This document shows positions 57,983 through 64,000 of a stretch of 64,000 nt of DNA, one piece after another. The DNA is from Aporrectodea caliginosa (taxonomy: Eukaryota; Annelida; Clitellata; Crassiclitellata; Lumbricidae). The stretch is taken from positions 1,694,616 through 1,758,615 of the forward strand of contig JACEVL010000150.1 of assembly GCA_020284085.1 (NCBI GenBank), given 5' to 3'. Every line of letters starts with the position of its first letter. The first letter of the stretch is position 1. A program made the translations under genes and the position numbers. The notes beneath the pieces are model-generated. The model saw nothing but the letters and a program-made list of their open reading frames with translations. It ran no database searches and had not been told where the DNA came from.

Positions 57983-58110
57983 CTCCACCTCTTCCTCCTC
58001 CTCCACCTCATCCTCCTCCTCCACCTCTTCCTCCTCCTCCACCTCTTCCTCTTCTCCTCCTCCTCCTCTTCCTCTTCACCCTCCTTTTCACCTCTTCCTC
58101 CTCTTTCCCA
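57868..58110. repeat. (TCC)n/(CCTCCACCTCTT)n polypyrimidine tract
   Basis: Near-pure pyrimidine with recurring ccacctcttcctcctcc units of 15-30 bp. The 279- and 256-codon overlapping frames through it are artefacts. Confidence 0.95.
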
Positions 58111-58175
58111 ACCTCCACCAACAACTCATTAGCTCAACAGCTCCGCGATCCTCCCAACCGCAATTCGCACCGAAA

Positions 58176-58345
58176 GCACCTGTCTTTGGCACCAAACGCT
58201 CTTCACCTGTCTGTCTTTGGCATCGGTGGAGCACCTCACCTGTCTTTGGCACCAAACGCTCTTCACCTGTCTTTGGCATCGGTGGAGCACCTCACCTGTC
58301 TTTGGCACCGGCGTCGCTCTACCAGTGCCAAAGACTCTCACCTGT
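58176..58345. repeat. About 60-bp tandem repeat, two to three units
   Basis: tctttggcaccaaacgctct then tcacctgtctttggcatcgg then tggagcacctcacctg repeats; a 30-bp half-unit (cacctgtctttggca) is the basic period. Confidence 0.85.
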
Positions 58346-58684
58346 CTTCGAACGGGAATTCTTTTTTTCCGTCTCATTTCTCTTTCATTCGGCGCCTCTT
58401 AGATCACCGGAACGCTTCAAAGAACACGAAGATCCAGCGCCATCTAGTAAACAGCAGAACACAAAGCGCCGAAGCAGCATCTATCATAATTAATTTCCAG
58501 TTGGCATTGTACTATATAAATTATGGCGATGCAAAAAGAAAGGTCGCTTGGTTGGTGAGAGTGGGCTTGAGGGTCCGGCAATAGTGCACCTAGAAACCTT
58601 TCATCGATAGAAAACGCCAGGAGCCCAAACGACCAGGTTGTCAGGGCCGCGGGAGGCCGCCCCGATGGCCATCGGTGGGGGGGG

Positions 58685-59233
58685 ATGAAGAGCAGTGTGT
58701 CCGCCCACTGGTCGACAAATCGCTTGGCGTTCTGTTGTTCTTTAATTAGACGAAAAGTCGCAAACCTCTTTGTTATTCTGATTATAATTATAGGCTGCGC
58801 GCGCGAAATGCCCGGCTATTCAGATGTGTCAGAAACTCCCTCTGACGTGTCAGGCTATTCAGATGTGTCAGGCTATTCAGATGTGTCTGGCTATTCAGCT
58901 GTGTCAGAAACTCCCTCTGACGTGTCAGGCTATTCAGATGTGTTAGGCTATTCAGATGTGTCTGGCTATTCAGATGTGTCAGAAACTCCCTCTGACGTGT
59001 CAGGCTATTCAGATGTGTCAGGCTATTCAGATGTGTCTGGCTATTCAGCTGTGTCAGAAACTCCCTCTGACGTGTCAGGCTATTCAGATGTGTCAGGCTA
59101 TTCAGATGTGTCTGGCTATTCAGATGTGTCAGAAACTCCCTCTGACGTGTCAGGCTATTCAGATGTGTCTGGCTATTCAGATGTGTCAGGCTATTCAGAT
59201 GTGTCAGGCTATTCAGATGTGTCTGGCTATTGA
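58685..59233 (+). CDS. Repeat-encoded open frame (SGYSDV)n, doubtful protein
   Basis: ATG at 58685 opens 182 codons. The first 41 residues contain a hydrophobic stretch (LFVILIIIIGC) resembling a signal or membrane segment. The rest is (SGYSDV)n with SETPSDV every 25 residues. The DNA repeats are 18 and 75 bp, both multiples of three, which alone can keep the frame open; another frame is open as well. The stop at 59231-59233 is TGA where sister units have TCA. No homolog recognised, so most likely a minisatellite. Confidence 0.25.
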   Translation: MKSSVSAHWSTNRLAFCCSLIRRKVANLFVILIIIIGCAREMPGYSDVSETPSDVSGYSDVSGYSDVSGYSAVSETPSDVSGYSDVLGYSDVSGYSDVSETPSDVSGYSDVSGYSDVSGYSAVSETPSDVSGYSDVSGYSDVSGYSDVSETPSDVSGYSDVSGYSDVSGYSDVSGYSDVSGY

Positions 59234-59346
59234 GCTATGTCAGATTATTCAGCTGTGTTAGGTTATTCAGATGTGTCAGGCTATTCAGCTGTGTCAGGTT
59301 ATTCAGATGTGTCTGGCTATTCAGCTGTGTCAGGTTATTCAGATGG
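58812..59346. repeat. 18-bp minisatellite organised in 75-bp higher-order units
   Basis: The base unit is ggctattcagatgtgtca. The landmark tcagaaactccctctgacg occurs at 58829, 58904, 58979, 59054 and 59129, exactly 75 bp apart each time. After that only 18-bp units continue to 59346. Confidence 0.95.
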
Positions 59347-59477
59347 CTGTCCGTTGTTTTTACCTTTGCTATTCACGTGCGCGCTGTGGGGGAGGAGGCA
59401 TTCGAAATGCCGTATCTACATCAACGTCACCTGTTCTGGCTGTCAGAGGGTGTCGCTAAACGCTTTCTGCTTTCTTT

Positions 59478-59660
59478 TATTCATTCATACATTCATTTAT
59501 TCATTTACCCAGTTGTTCATTCATTCATTCGTTCATACGTTCATTCATTCATTCATTCGTTTATTCGTTTATTCAACATCAATCAATCAATCAATCAATC
59601 TTAGAATTTATATAGCGCCTCTTCAAGGGGTTCTACTCAGAAGCGCTCCAGAGCCAGGCC
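59478..59660 (-). repeat. (CATT)n/(CAAT)n microsatellite joined to a reversed SINE-A tail
   Basis: attcattcattc and caatcaatcaatc runs, then aatttatatagcgcctcttc and tactcagaagcgctcc (59606-59648), the reversed family-A 3' end. Confidence 0.85.
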
Positions 59661-60055
59661 TGATCATGTCGTCAACATTGCTGTCTTCACTATCAACAAA
59701 ACTCCTCCGCAAATCTTCCCTTCATTCGAAGCCAGAAACAGTTGAAGCCTAGCAGCAGCAGAGCCCGGTCTCTCCTTTCACCTGCGTCCGTCCGTCCGGA
59801 AGGAGGCGACGTCCCTCCAACATCACATCACACGTGCGCTCCGGTCTGGCACTGCACACTGGTCGCACGCAGGAGGACACAGGGACGCCTGCTTCATCAG
59901 CAGCAGTCGCAGACACCTTTGGCACTGCAGCTTAGGTTCCATCTCTGGAACCGATCGATCGATTGATCGAATCGATTGTAATTAATCGAATTCTGAATTC
60001 GGCGATCGTGGATTTCGCCGGTGTTTACTCTAATCTGGCTCTCGCCCTAGTCGCA
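59661..60055. other. Unassigned sequence
   Basis: Complex sequence with gatcgatcgattgatcgaat at about 59953-59973. No gene. Confidence 0.4.
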
Positions 60056-60059
60056 TTCC

Positions 60060-60358
60060 TTCCACTCCTCTTCATCTTCTCATTCTCCTCCTCCTCCTTC
60101 TTTTATCTTCTCCTGCTTTTCCTCCTACTCCATCTTCTAGTTCTTCTTCCATATTCTCCTTCTTTTTCTTCTCTTGCTTTCCTCCTCCTCCTCTTCTTCT
60201 TCTTTTCTTCTTCTTCCTCTTTTCCTCCTCCTTCTTCTTTTTCTCCTTCTTCGTCTTCTTCTCCTTCTTCTCCTCATTATCCTCCGGTTTCTCCTTTTCC
60301 TTCTTCTTCTTCTTTTTCCTTCTCCTTCTCCTCCTACTCCTCCCTATCTTCCTTCTTA
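60060..60358. repeat. (CTT)n/(CTC)n polypyrimidine tract
   Basis: tcttcttctt and cctcctcc units, about 300 bp. Frames are Ser/Leu/Phe or Lys/Glu/Arg artefacts. Confidence 0.95.
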
Positions 60359-60589
60359 GTGATCTTCTTTCTTGTGCGCTCTGCCTTTCTATGAAATCCA
60401 TCAATCTGCGTCTATTGACCAATCGCAGCAGCAGCAGCATCAGCAGCTGAGAGCCAGCAGCAGGACCTGCTTCCCTTCTAGGATGATGACTTCTTCTTCT
60501 GCTGCCGTCGAGAAAGTTGGTTGTTTTAGCAGACAGCAGCAGCATCCCATGTCAACCAATGTTTACTCCGCAAATGTAGACCTATCTGT

Positions 60590-61030
60590 GTGTGCGTGTG
60601 TGTCTGTCTCTCTGTCTGTCTCTGTCTGTCTGTCTCTCTCTGTCTGTCTGTCTCTGACTCTGTCTCTGTCTATCTCTGTCTCTCTGTCTGTCTCTCTCTA
60701 TCTCTCTCTCTCTGTCTGTCTCTCTCTGTCTCTCTGTCTCTGTCTCTGTCTGTCTGTCTGTGTCTGTCTGTCTCTGTCTCTGTCTGTCTCTCTTCGCGTT
60801 CTTTGTTTATTTTACTTCATCTCTCTGTGCCTCTTGCTCTGTCTGTATGTCTGTTTGTCATTCTCTTTCACATCTGATTGTGTTTTTCTATCTCTGTGCG
60901 TTATAGTCTATCTGCTACTTTGGTTTACTTTCTGTCATTGTCGCTATCAATCTTCCTATATTTGTCTGCGCATGAGTTGCCTGTCTCTGTCTGTCTGTCC
61001 GTCTATCTGTCTGTCTATCTGTCAGTCTGC
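60590..61030. repeat. (TCTG)n/(TCTC)n microsatellite, about 440 bp with unique spacers
   Basis: Dense tctgtctg to 60790, then interspersed. A 347-codon frame (60372-61415) runs through it but is mostly Ser/Leu/Cys/Val repeat. Confidence 0.9.
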
Positions 61031-61207
61031 TTCACGTTTTGCTCCCTTCCGTGTCTACCACTGGCTCTTAACTCTTTGTGTTTTTATGTTATCTATGATT
61101 ATGTCTATGTCTGCTTTCTTTGATGTGTCTAAGTCTTTGTCCGTCTCTCTGGGTGTTTTTCTTCGCACATGCTCAGCTATCCATATCTTATCAGCAATCA
61201 GTGCATC

Positions 61208-61250
61208 GTGCCTCTTTCCCGCCCTTCCTTTCATTCGATTGCATCATCCT
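61208..61250. repeat. 41-bp dispersed repeat, copy 2
   Basis: cgtgcctctttcccgccctt followed by cctttcattcgattgcatcat; one substitution from the copy at 57818. Confidence 0.85.
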
Positions 61251-61858
61251 TCTCTGCCGACAGATGCTGTCAATCAAAATAATCGAAGGAAAACAACCGA
61301 ATTACCTCTTCACGAAACGCCTTTCAACCTCAACCGTAGCAGCACAAGATATGAATTGGTTCCGTTACTTATCCGACTGATAGTCGAAGTTATTTATTTA
61401 CGAGTCGGTACTTAGTACCTGCCTATCCGTGTTCGGTTGTTTATGGTGTGGAGAACACGCTTTGGTTATCTGCAAATTGAGGAAAGCGATATCGCATGTG
61501 TTGATATGTCTTGTCGGATTCGTTTTGGCGTCTGCTGTACGGTATGTTTTTACGAAGAACACAAATTGGTTCTTCTCGTTCTGAAAGCATCTAGAAAAAC
61601 GCTCCGAGATATAGAACTGCGGAGGGGGTGGGGTGGGGGTGGGGGGTTCTGTTGACGGGACAGATTGCGTCCATTTCTCTTTCTTGCTGATCATCGATTA
61701 TCGCTTTGAACTGTAACGCACTTAACGTCATGATTGAAGAGGTTGTTTGAAGCAGGTCCGGATGTAATTGGTTGGCGTAGACTTCTCAAATCCTTTTAAA
61801 ATAATAAGATGATGACTGCAAAAAAATGCCATGCCATAGGAAACAGTGTTACTTTGAG
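61251..61858. other. Unassigned sequence
   Basis: Includes a G-run (ggagggggtggggtgggggt at about 61621) that could form a quadruplex. No gene. Confidence 0.4.
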
Positions 61859-62340
<482 letters not shown>

Positions 62341-63130
62341 GCATTAAATGACTATTCTTGTTGATCTGTTCGGTATATATTAACTGCCGCAGTAGCTTCA
62401 ACGCCTAAGAACAACTGATAGCAGTGAATATTAATCACTGATGTCAATTGAATCACACAGATTGTGTCGTCAGCGGACAGGAGACAAATTAATTCCTTAG
62501 TTTTCCGTTCACGAGCTTTTCCGAAACCGAATTTCTTAGCTGACCCCGGTTGACCTATTATAGGCGTTCCGTTTGACTGAATGATTAACTATGTAAATAT
62601 TTGTGCTGTTCGTTACCGCTTCTCTCGTTCGTCGGCTAATCATAAGCCATGACCCACGATTAATCTGCTTCCCCCCATTCGGTTGTAAAACCCATCTGCT
62701 GGCAAAGAACGGGAGCCAGGGTACCAGCGTCGGCTGTCCATTGTTTGTAAACATTGTCAAAAGATTGTGTGGTTATTAATGGTTTCCTACAACTCTTCCG
62801 TCCGTATCTAAGCTGCTGTTCTTACAACTCGCTAAAACTATCCGCTAATAATAGTTTATGATCCGACTCATTAGTCGCTACAGTCATAATCGCTAACTTC
62901 GAATATCTTCGGCGCCCGAATAAAAACAGTCATGAGAACTAGTGTGTTCATGGGCGTAGCCAGAAAAATTCGGAGGGGTTTTTAGGATTTTGGGGAGGGG
63001 GTTCATTGGAGATGGTCACAAAAGTGAAGGTTTTGATTCTCGCATGTAAAAGCATATAAATTTTGTTCGGAAACTTATTTGGGGAGGGGGACGGGGTTTG
63101 AACCCGTAACCCCCCTAAATACGCCCATGA
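62341..63130. other. Unassigned sequence
   Basis: About 790 bp, complex. ttggggaggggg and ggggggttca-type G-runs at about 62990 and 63080. The string ggggtttgaacccgtaaccc at about 63093-63112 is a palindrome-like B-box-bearing fragment (ggtttgaaccc), perhaps a SINE head relic. Confidence 0.4.
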
Positions 63131-63505
63131 GTTTATTTGTGGGTGATCGGTTGGCACAGAAACCAGTTTATTTGTGTGTACTCGGTCAGAACAGGGACCA
63201 GTTTATTTGTGGGTAGACTTTTGGACCAGAAACCAGTTTATTTATGGGTGATGAGTTGGAACAGGAACCAGTTTATGTGTGTGGGTGTTTTTTCGAAACA
63301 GGAACCAGTTTATGTGTGTGGGTGTTATTTCGAAACAGGAACCAGTTTATGTGTGTGGGTGTTTTTCGAAACAGGAACCAGTTTATGTGTGTGGGTGTTT
63401 TTTCGAAACAGGAACCAGTTTATGTGTGTGGGTGTTTTTCGAAACAGGAACCAGTTTATGTGTGTGGGTGTTTTTTCGAAACAGGAACCAGTTTATCTGT
63501 GGGTC
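63131..63505. repeat. 35-37 bp minisatellite, about ten units
   Basis: The accagttta landmark occurs at 63162, 63197, 63232, 63267, 63304, 63341, 63377, 63414, 63450 and 63487. The first units are 35 bp and diverged (tttgtgggt); later ones are 36-37 bp and nearly identical (gtttatgtgtgtgggtg). The three overlapping frames (EPVYVCG, NQFMCVG, TSLCVWV) come from the repeat. Confidence 0.95.
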
Positions 63506-64000
63506 CTGTGGCACGTCAGACTAAGAATGTATCACTTCGTTTTCAGACGAATTTCCATGTCAATGTGTCGGAATTGAACGAAAATGCGTTGGCGGTTTGG
63601 CAATAAGTGTCTGCCCAGATCGAATTTTGATTAAAAATCTCAACGCCAGTTTTCATAAAACTGTTTCACTGTAACTGCAATAAACGCTGCTTTGGCACTT
63701 CATCTAGGATTCAATACGACGGGAATTGGCTTTCCATGTTCACCTTCATAAAGTCTCTCTGATCAGAAGCGCATTAAGGTGTCATACGCGATGATAAATG
63801 AATCGAAAACGTTGTCCTCGTTCTTTATCGGAAAATACTGCAATCGTTCGTTTCCATTTCTTCTCTGCTCCGTTCATTTCTTTCCGGTTTTTGCTGGATG
63901 TCATTTTCGTAGCTTATAGCAGGAGAAAATTACAGTTTCTGACTGGTTCTGGGTTAAGAAGAGAGCCATACCACTCCTCTGGCTGACTGGCTGTTGGTTA
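63506..64000. other. Unassigned sequence to window end
   Basis: Complex sequence; a 62-codon frame at 63798-63986 is unrecognised. No repeat or gene supported. Confidence 0.4.

Noticed and set aside
57654..58584. Overlapping 279- and 256-codon frames
   Set aside because: Both pass through the TCC tract and the 60-bp repeat. Neither shows a domain or splice structure.
60372..61415. 347-codon plus-strand frame
   Set aside because: Most of it is (TCTG)n and (TCTC)n translated as Ser/Leu/Cys/Val. No domain in the non-repeat ends.

Overview
This window looks like repeat-rich, gene-poor nuclear DNA from an animal, most likely a marine invertebrate; I cannot name the species. The evidence is: no dense bacterial-type coding, many tRNA-derived SINEs, several non-autonomous DNA transposons with intact target-site duplications (TSDs), degenerate non-LTR retrotransposon ends, and very many microsatellites and minisatellites (GACA/TGTC, GGA/TCC, ATT, ATC, GAAT, CT). 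Most open frames here are translations of simple repeats and are not genes.

Layout. 1-6 kb: SINEs, a 0.8 kb AT-rich satellite, a GACA tract and a decayed reverse-transcriptase tail. 6-16 kb: SINE copies, a 164-bp hAT MITE, a GC-rich block (10.5-10.7 kb) and two copies of one minisatellite family. 16-20 kb: purine tracts, a cluster of RFX X-box-like motifs, a 616-bp hAT element, a minisatellite that changes period, and the most complete SINE. 20.9-21.3 kb: a possible first exon on the minus strand, then a second reverse-transcriptase tail. 22-28 kb: long purine/pyrimidine tracts and a block of telomere-like repeats between two SINEs. 28-29 kb: a piggyBac-type MITE with TTAA duplications. 29-40 kb: TGTC, ATC and GAAT arrays, an exact 32-bp minisatellite and further SINEs.

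The centrepiece is 40701-43288, a 2.6 kb DNA transposon. It has terminal inverted repeats, an 8-bp palindromic target duplication, a 16-bp subterminal inverted repeat, and the only convincing long protein frame in the window (336 aa). That frame looks like the C-terminal part of a transposase-like family. An N-terminal fragment lies just upstream, the middle is missing, and the junction carries a 19-bp tandem duplication and a stop codon. A 351-bp hAT MITE is nested inside the element. This is a mobile-element system, not a host operon.

43-64 kb: more SINEs and purine tracts, another hAT MITE (55.6 kb), a GTTAACG-rich hAT-like element that shares a 40-bp hairpin module with 53.45 kb, a 75-bp higher-order repeat that keeps a reading frame open (58.8-59.3 kb), and a 35-37 bp minisatellite at the end. 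The only host-gene candidates are the short exon at 20.9 kb and possible regulatory clusters; both are weakly supported.
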